From the NCBI GenBank assembly GCA_027422505.1, contig JAPQWV010001414.1, forward strand, positions 25,516-89,515: 64,000 bases of DNA. Direction: 5' to 3'. Numbering within the stretch: the stretch's first letter is position 1; each line of letters opens with the position of its first letter. The notes beneath the pieces were generated by a model. It searched no databases. It had not been told where the DNA came from and worked only from the letters and a program-made list of their open reading frames with translations. Positions 12,363 through 24,800 of the stretch are shown in pieces. The position numbers and the translations under genes are program-made. Source of the stretch: Craterostigma plantagineum. Lineage: Eukaryota; Streptophyta; Magnoliopsida; Lamiales; Linderniaceae.

Positions 12363-13640
12363 GGTTGAAGTTTAGTCATCAAAAACACTTTTGATCATCA
12401 TTGCCCTGTGATTATTATACTCAATCCAGACAGTGAAACATGCAACATTTTTCTTGAATTTTACTTATCAGTCACAACAAAGAAGAGTAAGAAAGCAATA
12501 TCTGACACACTAGGAATAAGACGAAAGAAAGCTACGAACCCTCCAATCTCTACCACGAAACAAATGTCGTTTGTTGGGGAAAAACTTAAAGGCGAAACAT
12601 TTAACAGCAAAATGGATCAGACCCGACAAGAACTAGCAAAAGCTCAAGAAGAGAAAAACTGAGGTAGCAAATCAAGAAAGATCAGCAATGATTTCAAGAA
12701 TCAAGCTCTCTATCTCATCAAAAGAAAGAGGCGAAGAGTAAAAGTTGGGAAATGAATGAGGACGATGGCTCAGCAGCTTTGAAAGACGACGATGCCATGG
12801 TTGTGGGCATTAAACGGTAAATTCCAAAGGGAAAGGGAGGCAAAGACAAGGTTGTTGCTGGTGCTAAATTGTTGTTGTTGTTAATGCTACTGCAAAAACA
12901 AGGATTTTGGGAAGATGACACGAGTAGAAGTACCGCTTGTGATCTTCTCGCACTTCCATGGTATTGAAACTTGTCGATTCTTGCATCAGCAGCAGCACAT
13001 ATGATTACGACGAAGTATAAAGTTCTCTTTTTCTCACTCACTATTATAATGATGCGTGTGTCTTGATTGAAGAAGAGGCGAGAACAGTGTTGTGGCTCAT
13101 TATTATTATACTTTTACATTACACCCCTGAAAACAGCCAAAAAGAAAAAAGAAGATGAGTTATATAGACAACGCTGAAAATGGTGTCCAGATAATAGATT
13201 AGAAAAGACCGTGACCGTTTCTTTCCTCTTTTTTTTTTCTTTTTATACATTTTGCCTTTTATATTCATGTAATTTATTCTGTGGGATTTTAGTCAAAACA
13301 TTATTTTTTAAGCAATCAGATTAAGCTTCTATCTCATAATATCATCAGAACCTCAAATTCACAAATTACTAGATATACTCTCCATCGTTTTAAATATTAT
13401 TCACATTATCTGTATACTGGAATACTACTAGTCTTGAATGATGGCTAGCGTGTAAGATTTATAGATTATTTATTAATGTATCCCGTATTATTAATTAATT
13501 TCGCGTCAATGGTTATATTTAAGTCTTAGCCCACCCAACGTGTTGTTCTATGACGATATTGTGTAATTAAATATGTCCGATCATAGACCAATGTCATTGC
13601 CTCAAATTTATTAATTACAGTTATAATTAAGTAATAACAC
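12363..13640. other. Upstream region of the SirB1-type gene and spacer
   Basis: 12363-13080 probably contains promoter and 5' leader of the minus-strand gene. A serine/asparagine-rich minus-strand frame at 12718-13041 could be a missed first exon but has no family match I recognise. From about 13378 a CTCTCCATCGTTTTAAAT block resembles a Stowaway end, without a clear partner. The rest is AT-rich. Confidence 0.4.
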
Positions 13641-14061
13641 TTAGGCCATCTCCAACCATTCCTCTACATTTAGAGTTGCTACAGTATAATTCCTCTATAT
13701 ATAAAGTGTGAACAGTGTCTATTAACTCCAACCATTTCCTCTATATCTTACTCTATACACAAATATTTATAATTTCCATGATATAAATGTACTAAATTTT
13801 GATAATGATATAATTGTTAGGGTAATTTAATTATATTAGTGTTATTTTATTTTATAATTAATAAGATTTAATATGATTTTCCGTCCATTAAAAATAAACT
13901 ACATAATTAACAATAACACTAATAATAAGAGCAAAATGTCATAGTAATCGTTCTTAAACATACAAACTAACTAGAACTAGAAAATTTAGCCCACAAATGC
14001 TCAACTAATGCATCACGAAGTTCAAAGTGGGCATTTTTATCTCGAATTTGTTTATGACGTG

Positions 14062-14541
14062 CTAGAAATGTTGAAAACTTCCATCCCGACCTACTAGTTC
14101 AACTATTGGAACAATAATCTCACGTTCATCCAAAGCCGGCGCAGTAAGATCACGTTCATCTTCAATTATCATATTGTGCAAAATAATGCATGTCTTCATT
14201 ATATCACTTAGCACTTCTTTTTTCAAAAACGTGTAGGACCTGCAACAATTGCAAATCTCGATTGCAGAACTCCGAATGTCGCTCGACATCTTTTTCTGCA
14301 TGGACTCTTGTTTCATTTTGAAATATTGCTGCATTGGATTAGTTGGTAAAGCGAAAGATTGGACAATAGTGGTCCATTTAGGATATATTTTCACGGCTAA
14401 ATAATAGCCCATAGAGTATTGTTTTCCACTTATAGTATAGCTTGCCGGTGGAGCGATACCTTCTGCAAGATTCGACATCAGATGAGATGGACTGTAACAC
14501 ATTAATATCATTGTTTGTTCTGAAACCCAAGTGGGACACAA
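14062..14541 (-). pseudogene. PIF/Harbinger transposase, C-terminal fragment (DDE_Tnp_4/plant transposon protein)
   Basis: The C-terminal half of a Harbinger nuclease: NLAEGIAPPASYTISGKQYS, MGYYLAVKIYPKW, then DIMKTCIILHNMIIEDERDL. The final block is a hallmark of the plant Harbinger transposase/ALP1-like family. The N-terminal half with the first catalytic Asp residues is missing. The frame shifts near the upstream end, where DINVL reads in another frame, and the RAFGVLQ-type stretch is degraded. It lies head-to-head with the ORF1 fragment and is unlikely to encode an active enzyme. Confidence 0.85.
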
Positions 14542-14611
14542 GACGAAGACAGGGTGATATTTTTAATTTTGTGACATCTCTACAACATACATATTATTTT
14601 CTTTTATTTGC

Positions 14612-15234
14612 AGATTCTTCAAGCAAAAAACTATTGTTTGCTCAAGACCCAAAATTCAAACACGGCTTCAAGTTCGAACATGTTGGCATATGTTCAAAGA
14701 GTTGCAAAATTCGATGACAATGTTCCAAAACGAAGTCGTGGTCAGCGGGAATTTTCTACAAACAATCATCAGGATCAGAACATCCAAATAACGAATTTCA
14801 AACACCAGATTCTCCTGAATTGTCATCTTTTAACCATGATGACAGTGCTGGTGGAACCTCAAGCAAACGTCCAAATGGGAGTCAAGAAAGCAAAAACTGA
14901 AGAAGAAACAGATGAACAATTTAGTAAGGCTTTTAATACTATTAGTGCTAAAAAGTGACATTGTGAATTTGTTGAAGCAGGCAGAAGAGCGTCAAAAGGA
15001 ATTTCCAAAACAACATATTGAATGCAGAAGAAAAGAGACGATGACAAAATTTTGATGATTGATTTGAATAGCATTTCCGACCCATTAATACGTGAGCATA
15101 TGAAATTCAACCAACATCAAATTCTACAAAGAAGAGCACAACAACAACAATCACAATCATCGTCATCAAATTTGGAAGAGTTCCAATTTTTTCGACAATC
15201 TTGGTCCTACCGGAGGAAATTGCATGATTATTAG
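14612..15234 (+). pseudogene. Harbinger ORF1 C-terminal fragment (MYB-like / NAM-associated domain)
   Basis: The right half of the Harbinger accessory protein that partners the transposase. Seen are QDPKFKHGFKFEHV in one frame, KFDDNVPKRSRGQ in the next, QMGVKKAKTEEETDEQFS, and after a break DDDKILMIDLNSISDPLIRE followed by a Q/S-rich tail ending at 15234. These match the NAM-associated C-terminal domain found in plant Harbinger ORF1 proteins. The MYB/SANT DNA-binding half is missing. At least two frame changes interrupt it. Confidence 0.8.
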
Positions 15235-15274
15235 GATTAAATCTTTTGTCCAACTTTTTTTAATGGTATTATGC

Positions 15275-15279
15275 GTATG
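15275..15279. repeat. Target-site duplication (left) of the Athila element
   Basis: GTATG directly before the TG of the left LTR. The same five bases follow the CA of the right LTR at 29221-29225. Confidence 0.95.
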
Positions 15280-16875
15280 TGATCGCTTGCGGTGTGTTTA
15301 AATAAAAGACGTGCGAGTACGTCAAGTAATAATTAAAACGAATTATATTATAACTAGAATCACGCGCGATAGGCAGTGTACCTATCGTTTGTAATATAGC
15401 TATAGCGAATATCCGGTATCGAACACGAGGAATAAATTAAGTACTAGTATTAACCATCGACTCGATATTTACCTAAATAAAATAACAGGATTTGTTTATA
15501 TTACGAACTAACTTAACAGAGCAATTTAAAGGATCGAAAGACTAAGGAACACAACTAGAAGTAATAAGAGTGACTTAAGATGACAAATATGTGTCCGGAT
15601 TCGAATCCCGATGAGTTTTGTTGGCTAAGACTTACGGAATATCGCTCCTACGTGATTATCGACTAACTCGCAGTAATTCCTACCCACTCACGGATTTGCT
15701 GTCGCCCTAAACGTTCGTGGGGATCTAAATTCAGCGATACTAGACGGCGAGGATCGAGTATTTGCTGTCGCCCTATACTCGAATCCTAACGTCTACGAAC
15801 GGCCTAATCGTTATTTAGCTGTCGCCCCTAAACGATATACCCCACATGCATATCAAACACATAGACATATTGATACGAAGAAACAACATCATAGAACGAT
15901 AAATAGTCGAATACACGTGTTCACGATTATCCTACGCCTTAAACTTACAAACATAACCCAACGTTCATCTATTCCCAAACACACAAAAAGATTAGCTACT
16001 CATATTGAACGTCACAACAACGAGATTTAAGGAAAACGAGGATAGAGAACTCATAAAACTTCCCTAAGAAGTGAATATGGCGTTTCCGAGGTGGAGCTCT
16101 CGTTCCTCGATCGTATGAGCGTAGCTTCGTTGCTGGATCGCCCCTTGAGCTTCTCCAAATCACGGGACTACTTCTAGTGTTCTTCCTTCTTCCTTTTCTC
16201 TCAATTTTCGTCTCTATCCAAGCTCTCCTTCAGTTCTCAGGAAAGCTCCCCTTTTATGCTTCGAAAATGGGCTAAAACCTGAAATTAGGCATGTTCACGG
16301 CCTCTTAACGGGCCTTCACGCCCGTGAAGGCGGCTAAAAAACCCTATTTCTTGACTTCCTGGCACGAGTCACGGCTCGTGCACCGATCTTCACGGCCGTG
16401 ACGGCGGCTTAAAACCCTAAATATTGACTCTCTGGAGAGGGTCACGGCCTTCTTGCATATAGGTTCACGGCCGTGACAGTGAATAGCATAGCGGTTGCTT
16501 AGTCTCTGCCGCGAGTCACGGCCTTTGACATGAGCATTCACGGCCGTGACACGTTCCTTAAAACTCTCTGTCCACGTTCACGGCTTCTTACATGAGGAAT
16601 TCACGGCCGTGGACACGTTCATTAAACCTCTCTGCCCTCGTTCACGGCTTCTTACATGAGCGTTCACGGCCGTGACTTATTACTGGCAGCTTCAAACTTC
16701 GCCGTTTTCGCGTCGTTTTCGCCTCGTTTTCGTTCCTCTTTTTCTCGATAATCATTCGAAGGTCCTACAATATTTAAATGAGTGTCAATAGAGCCAATAA
16801 ATGCATGGAATGATCAAAGTTTCCTATTATAACCCAAATAAACATAACAATAAACGTATTAAAATACGTTTATCA
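15280..16875 (-). repeat. Athila 3' LTR
   Basis: Begins TGATCGCTTGC and ends CGTTTATCA on the plus strand. It aligns throughout with 27620-29220. Its interior (16291-16680) holds six degenerate units centred on the palindrome CACGGCCGTG. The polypurine tract lies just outside, at about 16876-16890. Confidence 0.95.
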
Positions 16876-18446
16876 AACCTCCCCACACTTAAGCTTTTGC
16901 TTGTCCTCAAGCAAATTAAAAAGCAAGAAAAGGTTATCAAGATAACGGCACGACCATTCACAATTCACCAACGCAGATGGAAACACAAAATGGAATCAAG
17001 CAAGCAATTATGAACACTGCACAAAATAATCAGCACTAATCGACACGAATTTCCTTAGCACTACTAATCGAGATCCACACCTCGCAGGGATTCACTCAAA
17101 TCACTCAGTGTATAGGCTAAAAAATCGGTGAATCACTCAATTCATGCAATAATCTAGTCTAAACCATATGCTTGCAATTCAATCGCACGTCTACTACTTA
17201 AAGCAGTTAGCATGAATCAGAAGGTCTTTTTCGGTTAAATGGGTTCAGATAGTATTGAAGTGGTAGTAGAATCACATATGAGTAGCAGTCGTGTCGATCT
17301 TCATGTCATTGTCTAAAGGCACGTCAACAATTCGCCTTTCTGATTACGCCGTCTTCATATTCTTATTTTTGCTGCGTTCCACTATGCCTTTCTTCTTCCA
17401 AGTCTATAAATTAGGGGATGATGTGGAAAACACGAGACCGGAAGATTATCAGAGGAAAGGTTCTTTTCTTTTTTTTTTTTCTTCTTCTTCTTTTTTTTCT
17501 TTTTTTTTTCTTTTTTTTTTCAACAAAAAACTTTCTTCCGGCGGGCCGTCATCTCTGCGCTTTCCGACTTTGACATTTGACTTTCACTTCCGCTTAACTC
17601 GGGTTCAAATGATCTCTGGAGGCTTATTTAGGTCAGAGGGTTATGATATACGAGGTGTAAGGAATAAATAGGCTTAGGCACAAAGTGGCTAACTACGGTG
17701 ATCAATCGTGGTCGGGAACTTGGCCGTGACTTATTTCCTAATGCCTTCGTCATATTCATACAAAACATAACTATAAGCAATTTCAATGCGTATCAAACAA
17801 GCAAGTTCTAGAGAGACGTAAATTATGCACTACTCACACAACCAAGAAAAAATGAGCAAAGCTCGTCAGCTCAAACTCTCACAACGGAACATGGGTTATG
17901 TGTGTGAATCTCTCAAAGTAACACTCTATATCTATTCATGCTGAAAAAGATTAGATCACTGATGCATGTCTTTATCGCTCACTAGACTCCCTAATATGCA
18001 ATTCTATTGAGATGAATGAAATAATCATGCCAAACTTTTTAAAATATAAAAGCCAAAACACGTCATAAAAAATTTTCACGTAACTTTTCAACAAAATTTC
18101 TAACAAATTCCCCCTCCCCCACTTAAGATCACGTTGTCCTCACGTGTAAAAGAAATAACAGGTAGGTAAAAGAAGTTGAAAAGAACGTGACTCCCCTGAA
18201 AAATTGGCGTGGCCCTGCCCTCTATCATTTGATGTAGTTGAACATGGTTGCTTCACTGATTGTGAATATTTTGGTTCGTAGTCTGAATTCGTGTCACGTT
18301 TCCTGTAAGCACTTAATAAGAAAATTAAACGTACGATGGAAATAAAAAGTAATAGCAAAACGAGTCATAATCATCAAAAGTGTTGTGATGACTAAACCAA
18401 ACACACAAAGTGTTTTACAAAAGAAAAATTCCAACTGAAGTCGGAA
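16876..18446. other. Athila internal region between the extra ORF and the 3' LTR
   Basis: Noncoding on the element's sense strand as far as I can see. It contains the polypurine tract beside the LTR and a long T/C-rich run near 17460-17525. Such a spacer before the 3' LTR is usual in Athila elements. Confidence 0.6.
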
Positions 18447-20564
18447 CTAAGGTGGTGGTGGTGAGGGCTGCCGAGGGCGAAGGAACGCCAGCGACTCCTG
18501 TGATCGCCTGACCGCGTCGTTCATGGCTTGAAGGGCCTGCTCATATCGCTGTTGCTCCTCGCGGTAGCGTCGGTGGGCTTCCTCGTTTCGACGCTCATAC
18601 TCTTCCTGGCGCCGTCGTGTCTCCTCATCGCGTCGAATGGCCTCCTCGTTGTAGCGTAGCATGTCCTCGCGCAGTGTGTGAAGGTCGGCGACTGAGGCAA
18701 AACGAGCAACCCCTGATGATTCGCCCTCGTGATAACCAGAGGAATGGGAAGGGCCGGCAGTGTCGGAGTGAACTGGGAATGGCCCCACGCCTCAATTTGT
18801 AGTGGCTCTGGGTAGTCGCCCAGGTCTGTCTGCCCATGGTAGACCTCATGCCAGACGTAAACCTTGTTCGAGCGAGACCAGGTGGGAGCCTTGATCAACA
18901 TTTTCATCTTCACCATCATATCCTCGTTGACGGATTACGCCCGCCCACAATCTCCATCTCCGGTGGGTTTTCTGGCCATAGGTTAAGGCCTTTGATGATC
19001 CTAGTAACAAATGGCGCTACTGCGATCTTCCCGTGGCTACGAACGTCGGCCTGTGCCGCGAAGGCGTGCTTCAGGGCCATTCCTAGTTGTACGTGTTCCC
19101 CGCGCTGCATCTTGAGTAAATAGAAGAGGTCGCGAAGGCCTATCGCGCCGTGTGAATCGCCCCTAGGTGTGAGCGAAGTCGTCAGGAGCCGGTGGATATA
19201 TCGCAGGCCGGGGCTCCTGAGCGACGAGGCCTTCGACGTTTTGACGCTGAAGGGGGGCTCGCCGGGTCTCGTAATCTCTGCCCAACCGGCCTGTCGGACA
19301 TCCGGGTTTTCCAGATAATTCTTGTAGTATAAGTCTTGTAGTCCTTGATGCCCGTAAGGTAGCTCTGGTGTTCCCATTGCACGGCAGAAATCTTTAATAG
19401 TAACCACCTCCTCCGTGTTAAACGCCCGGAATGTGATCTTGTTCCGGCCAAATTCTTCGTGGGCGAAGGTGGACAGGAACTCCAGTGTCAGCTCCTTATA
19501 TCCCGGCTCGTCGATGTGGAAGAATTCTAGCCACCCACTCAGTGACAGGTAGCCGGCCACCTGCTGGTCAATGTTGTACTTTTCCAGCGTGCCGTGGTCA
19601 ATTTGGTCGGTCGGGATGAACTCCGTGTTCTTCAGCCTGTTGTAACGGGCCTGGTGCGTCTCGTCATCAAACTGCCCCATAGACTCTAGCAGTGACGGTG
19701 TGCGGCTCGTGCTTGGGCCTCGACGTGACGACTCGTTGATGCAGATGAGCGGCTTCGACCCATAGTACCTAGAAGTGCAAATGTTAGTTGGCGAGAAAAA
19801 GAGAATCAACACAGCTCGACTCGACCAACGTAGCGACAAAATGACAATTCTAAAGCAAGAACATATGAACATTCAAAGCGGCATTTTGTCGAACACATAA
19901 TAGACCAACTAAAATACTCATTCAAATCGCAATAATCGATTAACCAAGCACAATCGCAACTTCAAACGATGAATCAACGCTAAGTAAACCATTAAACGCA
20001 ATCAATTCCGTTCCAAATTCCAAATTCCCCAATTTGTAAAATTAGGTTTATCTTCCCAAATGAAAATTATTGGACGGAATCACGAAATTACTCGAACCCA
20101 AGGCATTCATAGCATATATTTAACCAAAAAGAGCAATGCAAATACCATATTGACCCAAATTGTAAAAATCCCAAATTTCGAAAATTAGGGTTCATAGTGC
20201 AATTATGGAAATTAACGGACGAAATCAAGAAATTGATCTAACCCATCATGTTTAAAGCAATAACGATCCATGAAAGAGCAATGTAAACGTTCTTCATTCG
20301 AACTCAAATCCGAAAAAAAATGCGAAAATCGTTCTATTAAAGCTTTGGGAGGAAAAGAACCTACCTCGTTGATTTAATCATGTGAAAAAGAGGTGAAACG
20401 AGTTGTGCGGTGTCGCCGGAAATTCGAGCTGCTGAAAGGATCCGAGATGTGGTGATTTTGGAGTGAAAGTTATGATGAATTTTGAATCGTGGTGATTTGG
20501 AAGTGAAGAAGATGAAAAAAAAATGATGAAATGGTATTTTAAGAGTAAAAATCGACACATTCAC
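18447..20564 (-). CDS. Athila ORF-1/envelope-position protein, probably spliced
   Basis: Downstream of integrase on the element's strand. The main block (19768-18916) includes RYNRLKNTEFIPTDQIDHG, SGWLEFFHIDEPGYKELTLE, FRAFNTEEVVTIKDFCRAMG and GLRDLFYLLKMQRGEHVQL, typical of the ATHILA ORF-1 family. After frame changes it continues as WSRSNKVYVWHEVYHGQTDL and an Arg/Glu-rich coiled coil (EEAHRRYREEQQRYEQALQ) ending in prolines at 18447. A good donor at 20365/20364 (ACGAG|GTAGG) and acceptor at 19769/19768 join an upstream frame (ending HMIKST) to the main ORF in phase, so a spliced message is plausible. Function is unknown; comparison with retroviral env rests on position only. I see no convincing fusion-protein features. 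Confidence 0.65.
19769..20364 (-). other. Predicted intron within the Athila envelope-position gene
   Basis: Minus-strand donor GTAGGTTC at 20364 and acceptor CTTCTAG ending 19769. The flanking frames join in phase at an Arg codon (AG|G). The interval is AT-rich with stop codons, unlike both flanks. Confidence 0.45.
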
Positions 20565-20970
20565 GGCCGTGACTTAGGCGAGCTGCCTGTGTGAACATTA
20601 AGACACAGGCCGTGAATGCGGACAGCAAGTAAAGCTCGCCTAAGTCACGGCCGTGAATCTTATGACACTGGGCCGTGACTCTTATTATTTATTATTATTT
20701 TTTTTTTAATTTATTTTTTTTTATTTATTATTTTTTATTATTATTATATTATTATTATTTTTTTTTTTTTTTTAAAAAAAAATTTCCCGCTCGTGTTCAC
20801 GGCCGTGAGGTTGTACGCCTCTGGCCGTGACTTGAGCAGTGAGGGAAGTGTGTTGTGTTCGTGTTATTCACGGCCGTGGATGGATAAGCGCATAGCCGTG
20901 AATAGAAGCAGTGGCCGTTGCTGTGCGGAGTCGCGGCCGTGACTCCGTAGTAATTGGCCGTGACTACGAT
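20555..20970. repeat. Internal cluster of CACGGCCGTG palindromes
   Basis: Full or near-full palindromes TTCACGGCCGTGA lie near 20561, 20644, 20793, 20867 and 20931. Half-sites GGCCGTGA lie between them. The same motif recurs in both LTRs. An AT-only stretch (20680-20775) splits the cluster. Confidence 0.85.
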
Positions 20971-21835
20971 TTTTTTTTTTTTATTTGAGAGTATTATGAT
21001 TATTAGAATATATATTTTAACTATGATTGACACGCAATCGACGAATTGTTTCGAGAATGATTTGCGCGAAGGAAAATCTTGTAATCGACAAGAGAAATAT
21101 CACTTTCTCACGCGGCGTCAAATCTTCCAAGTCAAAAATTCGTCTGTATCATTTAATGGATTGCCGGGTATGATAATGATATTTTTGTACCGTTCATGCC
21201 TATAAATAGACAGTGGTAGAACAACACAATAGCATCATCTACCATAAACCCACGTCTTTAACAATCTTATTTTCGAAAGAGTTATCTAGCCACTATGAAT
21301 TGGGGACAGCAGCAAGGTCGTGAGGATGAGAGTGAGGAGTATGCAAGGTTCGTCGTAATTTAGATATGGTATCGCTCTACCTTGCTCTTCTTTTGGGCTT
21401 GTTTGGAGTTTTACTTGCTTTCGTGTTGGGTTATCACAAGGTGCACTTGTGTGTAACCCGCCCTTATGAAGCAAAATAAACTATTGTTTTGTCTTTTGCG
21501 TTATTCGCTGTTTTAATTTGCTTTTGTGTGGTCTTTCACACGTTGTAATGGTATTGTAACCATCGTTTATGAAGTAAAACTATCTTCCTATCTCGTCTCT
21601 AGACTCTGCGTTGTACCCATTTGTAATAAACTTATTATTAATTAAAATATTATTATTGTTGTTTTATTTAATTTAATTTATATAAGTTTTAGATTATTAA
21701 TTAATATTATTATATATATATATTTTATTTTTATTATTTTTAATTTATAATGCTTAAAACATAAATAAAAATACCTGGGCTGCCTCCCAAGAAGCGCTTC
21801 TTTAACGTCGTGAGCCGGACGTACCCTTTTTCGTT
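20971..21835. other. Athila internal spacer after integrase
   Basis: AT-rich spacer between the pol stop (21836, minus) and the envelope-position region. No coding sequence is recognised. Confidence 0.5.
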
Positions 21836-24800
21836 CTATGATAGCTTGAAATCGAGGTACATGACCTCCTTTGTTCCTGTGTCTGCTCCTCCTCCGTAGT
21901 AATGCTTCAGTCGATGGCCATTAACCTTGAAATTTCCCTGCTCAACATTTGAAATTTCGACAGTACCATAGGGAAAAACACGAGTAACTGTAAAAGGTCC
22001 AGACCAACGGGATCTTAGCTTTCCGGGAAAAAGTCTAAGACGAGAATTGAAAAGGAGGACTTGATCCCCCTCTTGAAATTCTCTATGTTGCTTGATTCTT
22101 ATCGTGATACGCTTTTGAGCGCTCCTTATACATTTTTGCATTGTCGTATGCCGACAAACGCCATTCATCAACCTCATTGATCTGGAGCTTACGTTTTTCA
22201 CCGGCTTGCACCAAATCGAGGTTTAGGGACTTTATCGCCCAGTAGGCTTTATGTTCTAGTTCAACAGGAAGGTGACATGCCTTTCCGTAAACTAGTCGAT
22301 ATGGGGTAGTGCCTATTGGCGTCTTATATGCAGTCCTATACGCCCAAAGTGCGTCGTTAAGTTTATTCGCCCATTCCCGTCGATTCCCATCTATTGTTTT
22401 CTCTAGAATGCGCTTTAATTCACGGTTCACTACTTCTACTTGACCACTAGCTTGGGGTGGTATGGGGTGGATAGGCTGTGTCTAACACCATAACGTTCTA
22501 ACGTGCGTGCAAACTGGGTGTTACAGAAATGTGTACCCCTATCACTAATAATGCACCTAGGCGCCCCAAAACGTGAAAACAATGCTCGAAGAAATCTAAC
22601 GACTACCCTAGCGTCGTTCGTGGGTAAGGCTTGCGCCTCGGCCCATTTAGACACATAATCGACCGCAACTAGGATGTACTTATTATTGTACGAGCTAGGG
22701 AATGGTCCCATAAAATCTATACCCCAAACGTCGAAAATTTCACAAACTAGGATGAAGTTCTGGGGCATTTCATCGCGTTTCGAGAGAGTACCTGCGCGCT
22801 GACATGATCACAAGTGTCAACGTACCTTTGGGCGTCCTTGAATATCGTGGGCCAGTAGAATCCGCTTTCCAACACCTTCTGAGCGGTTCTGTTGGCTGCG
22901 TAGTGTCCTCCGGTCGGTCCATTGTGGCAGTGCCTCAGGATCTGTGTCGTCTCTGGAGTGGTAACGCATCGTCGTATCACCTGGTCTGCACATCGCCTGA
23001 AAAGATATGGGTCTTCCCAAAAGTAGTGCCTCAAATCAGAAAAGAATTTCTTCTTTTGCTGACTGGTGTACTCCTTTGGTAGGACCCTCGCAACAAGATA
23101 GTTAGCGTAATCTGCAAACCAGGGAGTGTCGTCACTTACCACCTGTATTGAGTAAAGATGCTCGTCTGGGAACCTATCTTGTATCGGCCTTCCGTCCTTG
23201 TGGTATATTTCGGACTCCTCCAGTCGAGAGAGGTGATCCGCCGCTAGGTTCTCCGCACCCTTCTTATCCCGAATCTCAATATCGAACTCTTGCAGTAGTA
23301 GGATCCATCTGATTAGCCGTGGCTTGGCATCGGGCTTTGCTAACAAGTACTTAAGAGCAGAATGGTCAGTAAAAACGATAACTTTGGATAGGATAAGATA
23401 TGACCTGAACTTGTCGAAAGCAAACACGACAGCCAACAGCTCCTTTTCGGTGGTCGTATAATTGGCTTGGGCTGCGTCTAACGTCTTACTCGCATAGTAG
23501 ATCGGCCTGAAATGGTTGTCCTTACGCTGCCCCAACACGGCTCCAACTGCATAGTCACTAGCATCGCACATTAGTTCAAAGGGCAGCCCCCAGTCAGGGG
23601 CGACCATAATAGGTGCTGCGATAAGTCGCTCCTTAAGCAAATTGAAAGCATGCAAGCACTCGTCATTAAAATCAAACGGGGCATCTTTTTCTAGCAACCT
23701 AGACATGGGTCTTGCGATCTTCGAAAAATCTTTAATAAACCTACGATAAAACCCGCATGTCCTAGAAAGCTCCTTATGGACTTCACGTTCGAGGGAACGG
23801 GCAATTTTCTATCGTCTCTAGCTTAGCTCGGTCCACTTCGATTCCTTTAGAGGAAATCTTATGACCGAGAACTATACCCTCTCGAACCATGAAGTGACAC
23901 TTTTCCCAATTAAGTGCCAAGTTTGTTTCCTCGCATCGTGCGAGTACGAGTTTCAGATTTGACAAACATGCATCAAACGAGGAACCGAACGCAGAAAAAG
24001 TCGTCCATAAATACCTCCATTACCTCACCTACCAGTTCGTCGAATATGGCCATCATGCATCGCTGGAAGGTGGCTGGGGCATTGCATAAGCCAAATGGCA
24101 TCCTTCGGTACGCGAACGTTCCGAACGGACAAGTGAACGTGGTCTTTTCCTGGTCCTCGGGTGCTATGGGGATCTGTAGATAACCTGACAAACATCTAGG
24201 AAACAGTAAAATGAGTGACCGGCGAGTTTTTCTAACATCTGGTCAATAAAAATGGTAAAGGAAAATGATCCTTTCTAGTTGCATCGTTCAACTTCCTGTA
24301 GTCGATGCAGACGCGCCATCCAGTCACCGTCCTCGTCGGAATCAGCTCGTTCTTGTCATTGGTGACGACCGTCATGCCTCCCTTCTTTGGGACTACTTGG
24401 ACCGGGCTGACCCATGCGCTGTCTGAAATGGGATAGATCATCCCTGCGTCTAGCAGTTTGATCACTTCCTTCTTTACCACGTCCTTCATATTGGGGTTGA
24501 GCCGCCTTTGGCGTTGAGCGACTGGCTTGAAATCGTTCTCCATGAGGATCTTATGCGTGCAGTAGCTCGGGCTGATACCCTTATGTCAGATATTTTCCAC
24601 GCCAAGGCCTTCTTGTGTGCTTTCAACACATCCAAGAGCTGGCCCTTCTGTCCGTTGTCTAGACTCGACGAGATGATGACTGGTAGCCCTCCATTGCTGC
24701 TAAGGAACGCGTACTCGAGGTGGTCGGGCAGCGGCTTCAACTCTAGGACCGGTGGCTCCTCAACCGAGCTCTTTTCTTTGTCCTCTTCGCTGCTCTCGTC

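Noticed and set aside
12718..13041. 107-residue minus-strand frame as a separate gene
   Set aside because: Low-complexity Ser/Asn sequence at the 5' side of the SirB1-type gene; at best a missed first exon or leader.
15280..16875. CRISPR-like or satellite array
   Set aside because: The repeated palindromes are degenerate parts of a plant LTR, present in both copies.
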